This document shows, in pieces, positions 1 to 7,721 of a DNA stretch of 13,836 bases. The stretch is from an uncultured Prevotella sp. Lineage in GTDB: Bacteria; Bacteroidota; Bacteroidia; Bacteroidales; Bacteroidaceae. The notes under the pieces are model-generated. The model was not told the origin of the DNA, did not search any database, and saw only the letters and a list, made by a program, of their open reading frames with translations. Position 1 is the stretch's first letter. Each line of letters begins with the position of its first letter. The position numbers and the translations under genes were made by a program. Location of the stretch: contig CAKPZC010000057.1 of NCBI GenBank assembly GCA_934203355.1, positions 1 to 13,836 on the forward strand, given 5' to 3'.

Positions 1-1542
1 AACGAGGAGATACGCTCCATAGGCGAGCGTCTTAACCTATGCGAGTCGCTGCGCGACCGTATAGAGCGCGAGATACAATCCGACCCACCACAGCTTGTAA
101 ACAAGGGCGACGTGATAGCCGCAGGATTCTCGAAGGAGCTCGACGAGCTTCGCTCTATATCTCGCGGTGGCAGAGACTATTTGCTCAAGATTCAGGAGGA
201 GGAGGCTCAGCGCACGGGCATACAGAGCCTGAAGGTGGGCTATAATAATGTGTTCGGATATTATCTTGAGGTGCGCAACACCTACAAGGACCAGGTGCCG
301 CAGGAATGGATACGCAAGCAGACGCTTGCCAATGCCGAGCGCTACATCACCCAGGAGCTTAAGGAATATGAGGAGAAGATAATGGGAGCCGACGAGAAGA
401 TACTCTCGCTTGAGACTCGTCTCTTCATGGAACTCGTCACCGACATGGCTGAGTTTATACCACAGATACAAATCAACGCCAACATCATTGCGCGTCTCGA
501 CAGCCTGCTCTCGTTTGCCAAGGCTGCCGAGGAACATCGATATGTGCGCCCTGTTGTAGAGGACGACTGTGTGCTTGACATAAAGGCAGGACGCCATCCC
601 GTCATCGAGACTCAGTTGCCTATGGGCGAGGAGTATGTGCCCAACGACATAGAGCTCGACTGCGAGCAACAGCAGATAATGATAATCACAGGTCCAAACA
701 TGGCAGGTAAGTCGGCTCTCTTACGCCAGACAGCTCTCATCACGCTCATGGCTCAGATGGGATGCTTCGTGCCTGCCGAGTCGGCACGTGTGGGACTGGT
801 CGACAAGATATTCACACGTGTGGGAGCTTCGGACAACATTTCTTTGGGCGAGTCGACCTTTATGGTTGAGATGACCGAGGCTTCCGACATCCTCAACAAC
901 GTCACTCCGCGCTCGCTCGTGCTCTTCGACGAGCTTGGACGAGGCACATCCACCTACGACGGCATTTCTATTGCCTGGGCGATTGTGGAGTATCTGCACG
1001 AGCGTCAGGGCGCACAGGCGCGCACGCTCTTTGCCACCCACTATCATGAACTCAACGAGATGGAGAAAAACTTTGCACGCATAAAGAATTATAATGTGAG
1101 TGTGAAGGAACTGAACGGAAAGGTGATATTCCTTCGCAAGCTGATGCGTGGCGGTTCGGAGCATTCCTTCGGTATTCATGTGGCTGAGATAGCTGGTATG
1201 CCGAAGTCGATAGTAAGCCGCGCCAACACCATATTGAAGCAGCTTGAGGCCGACAATGCAAGTGTCGGGGTGGAGCAGAGTGGGGGAGAGGCAACGCCAG
1301 GAGACGATGCCGCCGACAACATTACGACGACAAAGAAACGCAAAACCAGCAAATTGTCGACGCGACAGCTTGTGGGTTCGTCGAGTGGCAACGGCATGCA
1401 ACTGTCATTCTTCCAGCTCGACGACCCAGTGCTTTGCCAGATACGCGACGAGATACTTGGTCTCGACATCAACAACCTCACCCCGGTTGAGGCTCTCAAC
1501 AAATTGAACGAGATAAAGAAAATCGTCACGGGAAGGTCGTGA
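1..1542 (+). CDS. mutS: DNA mismatch repair ATPase MutS, C-terminal part (5' end outside window)
   Basis: The reading frame is open from base 1, so this is the C-terminal 513 residues of a protein that is normally about 850-880 residues. The mismatch-binding, connector and first part of the lever domains are missing. MutS recognises mispaired bases as a dimer and recruits MutL in an ATP-dependent way. Visible: lever/clamp helices in about the first 200 residues, Walker A GPNMAGKS at residues 231-238 (Ala where many families have Gly), the STFMVEM segment, Walker B with D310-E311 ([16 protein letters not shown]), and the THYHEL switch around H347. A polar, low-complexity linker (about 420-465) precedes the conserved C-terminal dimerisation segment beginning [12 protein letters not shown] at 474. 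There is no Smr domain, so this is MutS1 and not MutS2. A GTG at 112 is internal and not the start. The gene ends 15 bp from the convergent AraC gene. Confidence 0.97.
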   Translation, partial: NEEIRSIGERLNLCESLRDRIEREIQSDPPQLVNKGDVIAAGFSKELDELRSISRGGRDYLLKIQEEEAQRTGIQSLKVGYNNVFGYYLEVRNTYKDQVPQEWIRKQTLANAERYITQELKEYEEKIMGADEKILSLETRLFMELVTDMAEFIPQIQINANIIARLDSLLSFAKAAEEHRYVRPVVEDDCVLDIKAGRHPVIETQLPMGEEYVPNDIELDCEQQQIMIITGPNMAGKSALLRQTALITLMAQMGCFVPAESARVGLVDKIFTRVGASDNISLGESTFMVEMTEASDILNNVTPRSLVLFDELGRGTSTYDGISIAWAIVEYLHERQGAQARTLFATHYHELNEMEKNFARIKNYNVSVKELNGKVIFLRKLMRGGSEHSFGIHVAEIAGMPKSIVSRANTILKQLEADNASVGVEQSGGEATPGDDAADNITTTKKRKTSKLSTRQLVGSSSGNGMQLSFFQLDDPVLCQIRDEILGLDINNLTPVEALNKLNEIKKIVTGRS

Positions 1543-1557
1543 TGAAGAAAACATCGT

Positions 1558-2448
1558 TTACTGCAAGTCGCGAAACTCCGACGGGAGGAATCCTGTTTGG
1601 CGTTTGAATAGCTTTACGAAGTAGGAAGGGTCGTCATATCCCAGACTGGCGGCTATCTCCTTAATCATCATATTTGTGTATTTCGCCATTCGCTTTGCTT
1701 CAAGAATGATGCGTTCATTAATGAAGGCGAGTGGCGATTTACCCGAACATTCATTCACACTCTTGTTCAGTGTGCGTACTGCCACATTCAGGTGGTCGGC
1801 ATATTCCTGCACGGTATGAAGCTGATGGTATTCTTCCTCCACCATGCGGCGGAACGTGATAAACAGTCGATGTGACGGTTTGAGCATGTCAAGGTTTTTG
1901 CCAGCCTCGTGTATGCCGTATCTCTGTATTTTTACGAGGAAGATGCAGAGCAGGGATTTCAGTATATCCACATTGCCCAGTTCGCCGTAGTGGTTTGATT
2001 CCTCCTCCATGTCGTCTACCAATGGCTTAATCATCTGTGCCGTATGGTCGTCTATAGTGTAATAAGGTGTAGAGTCGTAGGTATGGAATGAGTTGTATTT
2101 CAGGAAAAAGTTGTCGGCATTTCCTCCTGACTGATTGTCCTTCATAAGGTCGGTACACATTTTTATAGCCACCCCTTTATAGCCTTCTTTCCGGTCAAAA
2201 TGATGCACCTGGCCAGGCGCAAGGAAGAAGATTGTGCCAGGCTTCACTTCATAATCATTGAAGTCGACGGTATGAACGCCCGTTCCTTCCTGAAACCATA
2301 GTATCTCATAGAACGAATGTACGTGTGCCATACAGTCGTCTATTTCGCTTGCTTGAAAAAGTTTGGGCATACGTTCCATCCTGAATCCATTGCCGCGTGA
2401 CATGTTGCACACGTTGGAATATTTACTGTTGAGTTCTTCTGTTGTCAT
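1558..2448 (-). CDS. AraC family transcriptional regulator with N-terminal cupin sensor
   Basis: The protein has 296 residues from the ATG at 2448 (MTTEELNSKY). The frame stays open to an ATG at 2502, but that start would add an unlikely hydrophobic leader overlapping the candidate promoter, so 2448 is preferred. The N-terminal half is a cupin-type effector domain: H42 and H44, E48, then GTIFFLAPGQVHHF around 71-84. The C-terminal half has two helix-turn-helix motifs, about 211-235 (HTVQEYADHLNVAVRTLNKS) and 262-286, ending in the AraC signature GYDDPSYFVKLFKRQTG...PSEFR. Such proteins bind DNA through the C-terminal domain and respond to small ligands through the cupin. The gene is divergent from rubrerythrin and shares a 183-bp intergenic region with it, so control of that operon is possible but only inferred. 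The effector is unknown. Confidence 0.93.
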   Translation of the reverse strand: MTTEELNSKYSNVCNMSRGNGFRMERMPKLFQASEIDDCMAHVHSFYEILWFQEGTGVHTVDFNDYEVKPGTIFFLAPGQVHHFDRKEGYKGVAIKMCTDLMKDNQSGGNADNFFLKYNSFHTYDSTPYYTIDDHTAQMIKPLVDDMEEESNHYGELGNVDILKSLLCIFLVKIQRYGIHEAGKNLDMLKPSHRLFITFRRMVEEEYHQLHTVQEYADHLNVAVRTLNKSVNECSGKSPLAFINERIILEAKRMAKYTNMMIKEIAASLGYDDPSYFVKLFKRQTGFLPSEFRDLQ

Positions 2449-2482
2449 AATACATATGTTATTTGGGTGTAAAATTACAAAA

Positions 2483-2516
2483 CAAATGGTAAATTTCAGC
2501 AAACAAAGCGTACAAA
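2483..2516 (-). promoter_or_regulatory. Possible promoter of the AraC gene
   Basis: On the minus strand a TTTG (2513-2516) is followed after 21 bases by TACCATTTG (2483-2491). This resembles the Bacteroidetes TTTG / TAnnTTTG promoter but has one extra base in the -7 element. It would start transcription about 28 bases before the ATG at 2448. It is a weak match. Confidence 0.35.
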
Positions 2517-2560
2517 TATGTAGCCGTACCGAAATTTACTATCTGTTTGCCGATATTTAT

Positions 2561-2591
2561 TTTGCTAATCAGATGATTATCAGTAATTTTG
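2561..2591 (+). promoter_or_regulatory. Consensus Bacteroidetes promoter of the rubrerythrin operon
   Basis: TTTG at 2561-2564 and TAATTTTG at 2584-2591 are separated by 19 bases. This matches the phylum's primary-sigma consensus (TTTG, 19-21 bases, TAnnTTTG) exactly. The predicted start near 2598 gives a 5' leader of about 34 bases, which is A-rich just before the ATG at 2632, as is usual for translation starts in this phylum. Confidence 0.8.
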
Positions 2592-2631
2592 CATCAGATA
2601 AAGAAAACAATAACATTAAAAAAATACAACT

Positions 2632-3171
2632 ATGGCAAATAAATATTCAGGCACACAGACAGAGAAGAACCTCGCAGCTGCTTTTGCAGGCGAATCACAG
2701 GCTCGTAATAAATATACTTACTTTGCATCACGCGCTAAGAAGGACGGTTTTGAGCAGATTGCTTCTATCTTCCAGCAAACAGCAGACAACGAGAAGGAGC
2801 ACGCCAAGATGTGGTTTAAGGAGCTTAGTGGCATAGGCACTACAGCCGAGAACCTTGCAGCTGCTGCTGAAGGCGAGAACTATGAATGGACCGACATGTA
2901 TGAAGACTTTGCCAAGACAGCCGAAGAGGAAGGCTTCAAAGAATTGGCACAGAAGTTCCGCCTTGTAGCTGCCATCGAGAAACGTCACGAAGAGCGTTAT
3001 CGTGCTCTCCTGCGCAACGTTGAGGCTCAGGAAGTGTTCAAGAAGAGCGAGGTGAAGGTATGGGAATGTCGCAACTGCGGACATATTGTAGTTGGAACCG
3101 AGGCTCCTGAGATCTGCCCCACCTGCTCACATCCAAAGGCTTACTTTGAGGTGCATGTAGACAATTTCTAA
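2632..3171 (+). CDS. rbr: Rubrerythrin (diiron peroxidase with C-terminal rubredoxin domain)
   Basis: This 179-residue protein has the classical rubrerythrin order and length. A four-helix ferritin-like diiron domain (about 1-135) is followed by a rubredoxin-like Fe(SCys)4 domain (about 140-179). Candidate diiron ligands are E21 in [11 protein letters not shown]54/H57 in NEKEH, the acidic stretch at 98-100 and E116/H119 in EKRHEE. The iron-sulfur cysteines are C146, C149, C162 and C165 (CRNCG and CPTC). The enzyme reduces hydrogen peroxide to water in the cytoplasm of anaerobes, with electrons passed through rubredoxin from NAD(P)H-dependent reductases. A rubredoxin gene lies downstream, a consensus promoter upstream, and the start codon sits in an A-rich context. 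The stop codon lies inside the first copy of a 16-bp direct repeat. Confidence 0.98.
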   Translation: MANKYSGTQTEKNLAAAFAGESQARNKYTYFASRAKKDGFEQIASIFQQTADNEKEHAKMWFKELSGIGTTAENLAAAAEGENYEWTDMYEDFAKTAEEEGFKELAQKFRLVAAIEKRHEERYRALLRNVEAQEVFKKSEVKVWECRNCGHIVVGTEAPEICPTCSHPKAYFEVHVDNF

Positions 3172-3342
3172 ATATAAGTTTCGCAAGCGAAAGAAGTTAT
3201 TGGAAGTTATAGGAAGATAACTCGCTTCGCTCGTGAAGTTAATGGACAAATGTCCTATTGTTTAAGCAATAAAGATATTGTCCGTTTACTTCTTTAATAC
3301 AATTAACTTCTAAACTTGCGAAAGTTCAATTTCTAAATATAA
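3162..3342. repeat. Structured intergenic element flanked by exact 16-bp direct repeats
   Basis: The 16-mer CAATTTCTAAATATAA occurs exactly at 3162-3177, where it includes the rubrerythrin stop codon, and at 3327-3342. Between the copies lie 149 bp with fully nested inverted repeats: TTTCGCAAG 3179-3187 with CTTGCGAAA 3315-3323, GAAGTTAAT 3235-3243 with ATTAACTTC 3302-3310, GGACAA 3244-3249 with TTGTCC 3278-3283, and TATTG 3256-3260 with CAATA 3267-3271. A 10-bp tandem (GAAGTTAT at 3193 and 3203, variant at 3213) sits in the left arm. The pattern fits a small non-coding insertion (MITE- or REP-like) with a target duplication. Removing one 16-mer and the insert would leave about 27 bp between the two genes. 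The mobile origin is inference. Confidence 0.6.
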
Positions 3343-3363
3343 ACCCCTAAAAAACAAAGAACT

Positions 3364-3528
3364 ATGAAGAAGTATGTATGCGACGTATGCGGTTGGGAGT
3401 ACGACCCAGCTGTAGGACTACCAGAGGCTGGCATCCCAGCAGGTACACCATTCGAGGATCTTCCCGATGATTTCGAGTGTCCTCTTTGCTCAGTAGGCAA
3501 GGACGAGTTCTCTCCAGTAGAGGAATAA
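3364..3528 (+). CDS. Rubredoxin
   Basis: A short gene of 54 codons starting at the ATG at 3364 ([18 protein letters not shown]) and ending in TAA at 3526-3528. It is the typical rubredoxin size and pattern: C6-x2-C9-G with following WxYDPxxG, and C39-P-L-C42 near the C-terminus, together binding one Fe. Aromatic core residues Y4, W11, Y13, F30 and F37 are present. Rubredoxin is a cytoplasmic one-electron carrier and the natural electron donor of rubrerythrin. The gene follows rubrerythrin on the same strand and is closed by a strong terminator, so a two-gene peroxide-detoxification operon is likely. No separate promoter is evident immediately upstream. Confidence 0.97.
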   Translation: MKKYVCDVCGWEYDPAVGLPEAGIPAGTPFEDLPDDFECPLCSVGKDEFSPVEE

Positions 3529-3555
3529 GATAAAATTTTACACCCAGTATAACCT

Positions 3556-3608
3556 CTCACAGATTTCACTCTAACGAAAAAGGAGTGATTTCTGTGAGAA
3601 GTTTTTTT
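3556..3608 (+). terminator. Intrinsic terminator of the rubrerythrin-rubredoxin operon
   Basis: CTCACAGA (3556-3563) pairs with TCTGTGAG (3591-3598), followed after a symmetric TT/TT mismatch by TCACTC with GAGTGA. The loop has about 11 bases, and seven T residues follow at 3602-3608. This is a strong Rho-independent terminator 28 bp after the rubredoxin stop codon. Confidence 0.92.
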
Positions 3609-3865
3609 ATAAAGATTTTGAAAATAACAATTGTGAGAATATAGGGCTTTGAAAAAATTTAGCTGTTTGTCAGAATTCCTTTATATTGTTGAACGAGCAA
3701 TGCGAGGTCCACGCCGATATGTAAAATTATCAACTCCATATGAAGCCTATTGAAACGCTGCACTATTATAAGTTCGGTAATAAGCAATAATTCTCTTTAT
3801 ACAAGTTGGCTTAGTATATTTATTTCTGTTTTTCTAATCCCAATTACGGATAATAGTCTGCCGTG
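3609..3865. other. AT-rich intergenic region without a recognisable gene
   Basis: The region lies between the rubredoxin terminator and the MATE promoter. Short open stretches exist on both strands (17-40 codons, for example around 3640-3790), but none has a good start, length or recognisable motif. No tRNA, repeat or hairpin stands out. A decayed gene remnant cannot be excluded. Confidence 0.5.
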
Positions 3866-3897
3866 GTTGCACATATCGCCATTCTTTTGTAACTTCG
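3866..3897 (+). promoter_or_regulatory. Probable promoter of the MATE-DUF3737-PatB operon
   Basis: GTTG at 3866-3869 and TAACTTCG at 3890-3897 are separated by 20 bases. This is a close variant of the TTTG / TAnnTTTG promoter, with one change in each box. The predicted start near 3904 leaves a short leader of about 13 bases before the ATG at 3917. Confidence 0.6.
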
Positions 3898-3916
3898 CAG
3901 TGAAAAATAGGATCCT

Positions 3917-5329
3917 ATGAAATTTAATAATCAAAAAGACAAATTACTCTCCATGATACGCAAGGGCAAGCCGATGACTCTCGGCGAGCAGGCGCGTCTT
4001 GTGCTGAGTCTTGCCACGCCAGCCATCTTGGCACAGCTCACTACGACGATGATGCAATATATTGATGCTTCGATGGTGGGCAGTCTGGGTGCCGAGGCGT
4101 CGGCATCGATAGGCTTGATAGAGACCACTATGTGGCTATTGGGTAGTTTATGTTCGGCGGCAGCTGCTGGATTCTACGTGCAGGTGAGCCATCAGCTTGG
4201 TGCTAACGATGCTGTTCAGGCTCGTTCCACGCTTCGCCAGGGCATCATGTCGGTGCTTATTGTGAGTGGACTGCTTGGGTTTATAGCTCTGGCTATCAGT
4301 CCGTTTCTGCCCACGTGGCTTGGCGGCAATGCGAGCATAACCCCCACGTCGTCGGCTTATTTTGCCGTTGTGGCATCTGCACTGCCTGTGTTCCAGTTCT
4401 CGATGTTCGGCAGTGGAATGCTTCGTAGTTCGGGCAACATGGTGGTACCGAGTGTGATGAGTGTGGTGATGATGACGCTCGACGTTATCTTCAACTTCTT
4501 CCTCATCTTTGACACTCGCACTGTTGATGTGCTTGGCATTAGCCTCACCATTCCCGGAGCTGGCATGGGAGTTGTGGGAGCAGGTATAGGTACGGCATCG
4601 GCAGAGTTGGTGGCGGCTTCGATAACGATGTATATCCTTTGTTTCCGCAACAAGGAGCTGAATCTTACTATCGACCGTGGACGCTTCCTGCCCACATGGC
4701 GTGTGGTGAAGAACGCCCTGCACATCGGACTGCCCATGGGCATACAGCAGACCATAATGACCTCGGCTTATATTGTCACCACCATAATTATTGCTCCTTT
4801 GGGCACCATTGCCATTGCCGCCAACTCGTTTGGCATCATTGTTGAAAGTCTGTGTTATATGCCAGGCTATGGTGTCAGCGACGCTGCCACCACGCTTGTG
4901 GGGCAGAGTATGGGAGCTGGGCGGCATGAGTTGATGAAGCGTTTTGCATGGCTCTCAGTGGCTCTCGGCATGGGCATCATGACATTGATGGGCATAGTGA
5001 TGTATGTGGGAGCCCCGTTTGCCATGGCTATTATGACGCCCTCGGAGGAAGTGCGCCTGCTTGGTGTTGAGGTGCTGCGCATTGAGGCTTTTGCCGAACC
5101 TATGTTTGGTGCTGCCATAATATGCTATGGTGTGTTTGTGGGTGCCGCCAAGACTGTGGCACCAAGCATCATGAATCTTATATCCATGTGGGGTGTGCGC
5201 ATTTCGCTTGCTGCATTGCTCGCACCGAGCATGGGACTGCGTGGCGTTTGGCTCGCCATGTGCCTTGAGTTGACGTTCAGGGGAGTGATTTTCTTGATAA
5301 AACTGAAATTTTGGAAACTAAAGAAATAG
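3917..5329 (+). CDS. MATE family multidrug/metabolite exporter
   Basis: The 470-residue, very hydrophobic protein has about 12 predicted membrane helices in two pseudo-repeated halves (about 25-245 and 260-465), the normal length and layout of MATE transporters. The first helix pair carries the family-typical ATPAILAQLTTTMMQYIDAS and MVGSLGAEASASIG; the second half has the matching GLPMGIQQTIMTSAYIV and the conserved GYGVSDAATTLVGQSMGAG. MATE proteins sit in the inner membrane and export cationic or amphipathic compounds in exchange for Na+ or H+. The substrate cannot be read from sequence. A cytoplasmic N-terminal segment rich in Lys precedes the first helix. The gene is probably the first of an operon, with the DUF3737 gene 7 bp downstream. 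Confidence 0.96.
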   Translation: MKFNNQKDKLLSMIRKGKPMTLGEQARLVLSLATPAILAQLTTTMMQYIDASMVGSLGAEASASIGLIETTMWLLGSLCSAAAAGFYVQVSHQLGANDAVQARSTLRQGIMSVLIVSGLLGFIALAISPFLPTWLGGNASITPTSSAYFAVVASALPVFQFSMFGSGMLRSSGNMVVPSVMSVVMMTLDVIFNFFLIFDTRTVDVLGISLTIPGAGMGVVGAGIGTASAELVAASITMYILCFRNKELNLTIDRGRFLPTWRVVKNALHIGLPMGIQQTIMTSAYIVTTIIIAPLGTIAIAANSFGIIVESLCYMPGYGVSDAATTLVGQSMGAGRHELMKRFAWLSVALGMGIMTLMGIVMYVGAPFAMAIMTPSEEVRLLGVEVLRIEAFAEPMFGAAIICYGVFVGAAKTVAPSIMNLISMWGVRISLAALLAPSMGLRGVWLAMCLELTFRGVIFLIKLKFWKLKK

Positions 5330-5336
5330 TAGAACA

Positions 5337-5372
5337 ATGGAAAAGATAATTAACATGGAAAAGATAACTAAC
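5337..5372 (+). repeat. 18-bp tandem duplication of a start-codon region
   Basis: Positions 5337-5354 and 5355-5372 are two 18-bp units beginning ATGGAAAAGATAA that differ at one base (T or C at unit position 14). Each contains an in-frame ATG, so the DUF3737 gene has two equally plausible starts giving MEKIIN or MEKITN. Confidence 0.85.
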
Positions 5373-6200
5373 AAGGTTTTCGGCGGAGAGCGTCCTCTCT
5401 TCGAAATTCACAACGTGGAGCTCGACCACGTTCGCATCACTTTCGGTGAATCGGGCATCAAGGAGTGCAGCAACATTGTTTGTCGCAATTGTTATTTCGA
5501 GGGCAAGTATCCGCTTTGGCATGTGAAGAAGTCGGACATACGCAACTGCTACTTTGCGCCTGGCTCACGCTCTGCCATTTGGTATTCGGACGACATGCAC
5601 ATGGAGGATTGCGTAATCAATGGTCCGAAGTTCTTCCGCGAGATGAAGAATCTCTCGCTCAAGAATGTCACCATCAACGACGCCGACGAGACTTTCTGGG
5701 GCATCGATGGACTGACTATGGAAAATGTGGTGCTGCACGACGGCACTTATCCATTCATGCACTGTCGCAACATCAAGGTCGACGGATTGGAGTCGGACTC
5801 GAAGTATGTGTTCCAGTACTCGCGCGACATCGAGATACGCAATGCCAAGATAGACACCAAGGACTCGTTCTGGGAGGTTGACAACGTGACTGTATACGAC
5901 TCGGAACTCAACGGAGAGTTCCTTGGTTGGCATTCTCGCGGTCTGCGTCTCGTCAACTGCCACATATCGGGTGAGCAGCCATTGTGCTATGCCAAGGACC
6001 TTGTGCTTGAGAACTGCACCTTCGACCCCGAGTGCGACCGTGCCTTTGAGTATTCAACTCTCCAGGCCGACATTCGCGGACACATCAAGAGCATCAAGAA
6101 TCCTGCATCGGGCCGAATTGTAGCCGACAGCATTGGCGAAATAATTCTCGACGAGAATATTAAGCAGCCTGCTGATTGCGAGATTGTTACACGTGCTTAG
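5337..6200 (+). CDS. DUF3737 family right-handed beta-helix protein
   Basis: The protein has 287 residues from 5337, or 281 from the ATG at 5355. The second start gives the N-terminus closest to the family pattern (MEKITNKVFGGERPLFE). It matches DUF3737 as I know it: short repeated strands built around N-C or N-V ladders (NCYFEGKYPLWHVKKSDIRN, YSDDMHMEDC, FWGIDGLTMEN, YVFQYSRDIEIRN) and a C-terminal AFEYSTLQADIRGHIKSIKN segment followed by GEIILDENI. These repeats of about 20 residues predict a pectate-lyase-like beta-helix. No signal peptide is seen, so it is probably cytoplasmic. The biochemical function of the family is not known to me. It lies between a MATE transporter (7-bp gap) and a PLP enzyme (76-bp gap) on the same strand, suggesting one transcription unit. 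Confidence 0.93.
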   Translation: MEKIINMEKITNKVFGGERPLFEIHNVELDHVRITFGESGIKECSNIVCRNCYFEGKYPLWHVKKSDIRNCYFAPGSRSAIWYSDDMHMEDCVINGPKFFREMKNLSLKNVTINDADETFWGIDGLTMENVVLHDGTYPFMHCRNIKVDGLESDSKYVFQYSRDIEIRNAKIDTKDSFWEVDNVTVYDSELNGEFLGWHSRGLRLVNCHISGEQPLCYAKDLVLENCTFDPECDRAFEYSTLQADIRGHIKSIKNPASGRIVADSIGEIILDENIKQPADCEIVTRA

Positions 6201-6202
6201 TA

Positions 6203-6223
6203 GGTATGGCTCCGAGCCGTACC
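6203..6223. repeat. 21-bp inverted repeat between DUF3737 and PatB genes
   Basis: GGTATGGCTC (6203-6212) and GAGCCGTACC (6214-6223) are complementary apart from one T/G pair, which is a wobble in RNA. As RNA this would be a hairpin of about 7-8 bp. No T-tract follows, so it is not a standard intrinsic terminator. It might modulate mRNA processing or translation of the downstream gene. Confidence 0.5.
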
Positions 6224-6276
6224 ACGCAAGCTGACACATCGGAGCTACTTCTTCCTTCTGTAAAAATGAATATCTT

Positions 6277-7452
6277 ATGACTTACAATTTTTCTACCCCC
6301 ACAAACCGACGTGGCACCAATTCCTACAAGTGGGACTCTGCCACAGCCGCCGACATCATCCCCCTTTGGGTGGCAGACATGGACTTCGAGACCTATCCTG
6401 CCATCACCGAGGCATTGCAGCGTCGTGTGGCTCATGGCATCTTTGGTTATACACGTGTGCCTGATGCATATTATGAGGCTGTGTGCCGATGGTTCGCCAA
6501 GCGTCACGGCTGGACAATAAGCAAGAGCGACATTATATACACCACGGGTGTGGTGCCTGCTATATCGGCGATAATCAAGGCACTGACCCTGCCTGGCGAC
6601 CAAGTAATAGTACAAGGTCCCGTATACAACTGTTTTTATTCGTCAATACGCAACAACGGTTGCGAGATGGTGTCAAACTCGCTTATATATAATAAGGTAG
6701 CTATGCGCTACGAGATTGACTTTGACGACCTAGACCGTAAGCTCTCGCATGAGCGTGCCCGACTATTCCTATTATGCAACCCTCATAACCCAGGCGGACG
6801 TGTATGGACCACGGAAGAGCTTATACGCGTTGCCGAATTGTGCAAGAAGCATCATGTGCGTGTCATCTCTGATGAGATTCACTGCGAGCTGACGCTTCAC
6901 GACAACCAGTATGTGCCCTTTGGCTCACTGCCAGACGAACTGTCATTTGGCTCCGTCAGCTGCTGCTCGCCGTCCAAGGCGTTCAACATAGCCGGGCTAC
7001 AGATAGCCAATATAGTGTGTCGCGACGCTGAGGTGAGAGAGCGCATCGATCGTGCCATCAACCTTAACGAGGTGTGCGATGTCAATCCCTTTGGCGTTGA
7101 GGCCTTGCAGGTGGCTTATACGGATGGAGGAGGGGAGTGGCTCGACGAGTTGCGCCGATACATCTCGGGCAACTACGACATGCTACTCGATTTCTTTGCC
7201 GAGCATCTACCCGAGATGCCAGTAATGCGCATGGAAGGCACCTATCTGGCATGGGTCGACTGCTCCGTTCTCAAGGAGACGTCCGAAGAGATAGAGGAAC
7301 GTCTGGTGAAGGAAAACAAGGTGTGGGTGAATCCCGGCAGTATGTATGGCAAAGAGGGCGAACATTTCATCCGCATCAACATGGCATGCCAGCGCGAGCT
7401 GCTTGAGGAAGGACTGCGTCGCTTGGCTGAAGGACTGAGAAGTAGAATTTAA
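6277..7452 (+). CDS. MalY/PatB family PLP-dependent C-S lyase / aminotransferase
   Basis: This 391-residue fold-type I PLP enzyme has a typical length and the MalY/PatB pattern. Visible are the N-terminal WDSATAADIIPLWVADMDFE (20-39), the GIFGYT segment (54-59), NPHNPGGRVW at 168-177, ISDEIHCELTL around 197-207 with D199 contacting the pyridine ring, the PLP lysine K234 in SPSKAFNIAGLQ, and the carboxylate-binding R366 in FIRINMAC. Family members cleave cystathionine or cysteine to pyruvate, ammonia and a thiol or H2S, and some have aminotransferase or regulatory roles. The start follows a 76-bp gap without a clear promoter, so cotranscription with the MATE and DUF3737 genes is likely. The exact substrate (cystathionine, cysteine or another S-conjugate) is not determined by sequence. 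Confidence 0.94.
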   Translation: MTYNFSTPTNRRGTNSYKWDSATAADIIPLWVADMDFETYPAITEALQRRVAHGIFGYTRVPDAYYEAVCRWFAKRHGWTISKSDIIYTTGVVPAISAIIKALTLPGDQVIVQGPVYNCFYSSIRNNGCEMVSNSLIYNKVAMRYEIDFDDLDRKLSHERARLFLLCNPHNPGGRVWTTEELIRVAELCKKHHVRVISDEIHCELTLHDNQYVPFGSLPDELSFGSVSCCSPSKAFNIAGLQIANIVCRDAEVRERIDRAINLNEVCDVNPFGVEALQVAYTDGGGEWLDELRRYISGNYDMLLDFFAEHLPEMPVMRMEGTYLAWVDCSVLKETSEEIEERLVKENKVWVNPGSMYGKEGEHFIRINMACQRELLEEGLRRLAEGLRSRI

Positions 7453-7586
7453 TCCACATTGCAGCCACTCGTCATGTAACCTCTTCTTCGCTAGTTCAGT
7501 AAAAGACATTCTTGCGTAGTACGGTTAGCATTTTTGTCTCCGATATATACGTTTTGCATTAATTTTATATAAAAATTATTCGATAT
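7453..7586. other. AT-rich intergenic sequence downstream of PatB
   Basis: No open reading frame of note and no convincing intrinsic terminator are visible after the PatB stop codon. A short AT palindrome (AATTTT...AAAATT) lies around 7561-7577. The sequence leads into the promoter-like boxes at 7587-7618. Confidence 0.5.
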
Positions 7587-7618
7587 TTTTCTCAGTTCTT
7601 AAATTATTGCTACCTTTG
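7587..7618 (+). promoter_or_regulatory. Probable Bacteroidetes promoter upstream of structured leader
   Basis: TTTT at 7587-7590, 20 bases, then TACCTTTG at 7611-7618, an exact TAnnTTTG -7 element. The -33 box lacks the final G. Transcription would start near 7625, about 500 bases before the first lipoprotein gene, so the transcript would carry a long untranslated leader or be a separate RNA. Confidence 0.6.
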
Positions 7619-7721
7619 CAAGGTAATTTGTAACAAATAGGCTGAGTCGATTGTTTAATTACAAGAATTATATTGTCTAACTTTTAAAATTGACAGAAGA
7701 AACAGATAGAAACACAAGAAT

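Noticed and set aside
721..1401. 226-residue open frame antisense to mutS
   Set aside because: It lies wholly inside the well-supported mutS frame, lacks domain motifs and has the composition of a shadow frame.
2449..2502. Upstream start for the AraC regulator
   Set aside because: The extra residues are not typical for the family and overlap the candidate promoter; ATG 2448 gives a normal length.
3162..3342. CRISPR array
   Set aside because: Only two copies of the direct repeat and a single structured spacer; no cas genes in the window.
3630..3790. Short open stretches on both strands that look faintly protein-like
   Set aside because: None exceeds about 40 codons, none has a good start, and I recognise no family; a decayed gene remains only a possibility.
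4148..4927. 259-residue open frame antisense to the MATE gene
   Set aside because: His/Arg/Ser-rich composition typical of a frame opposite a membrane-protein gene; the plus-strand MATE gene explains the sequence.
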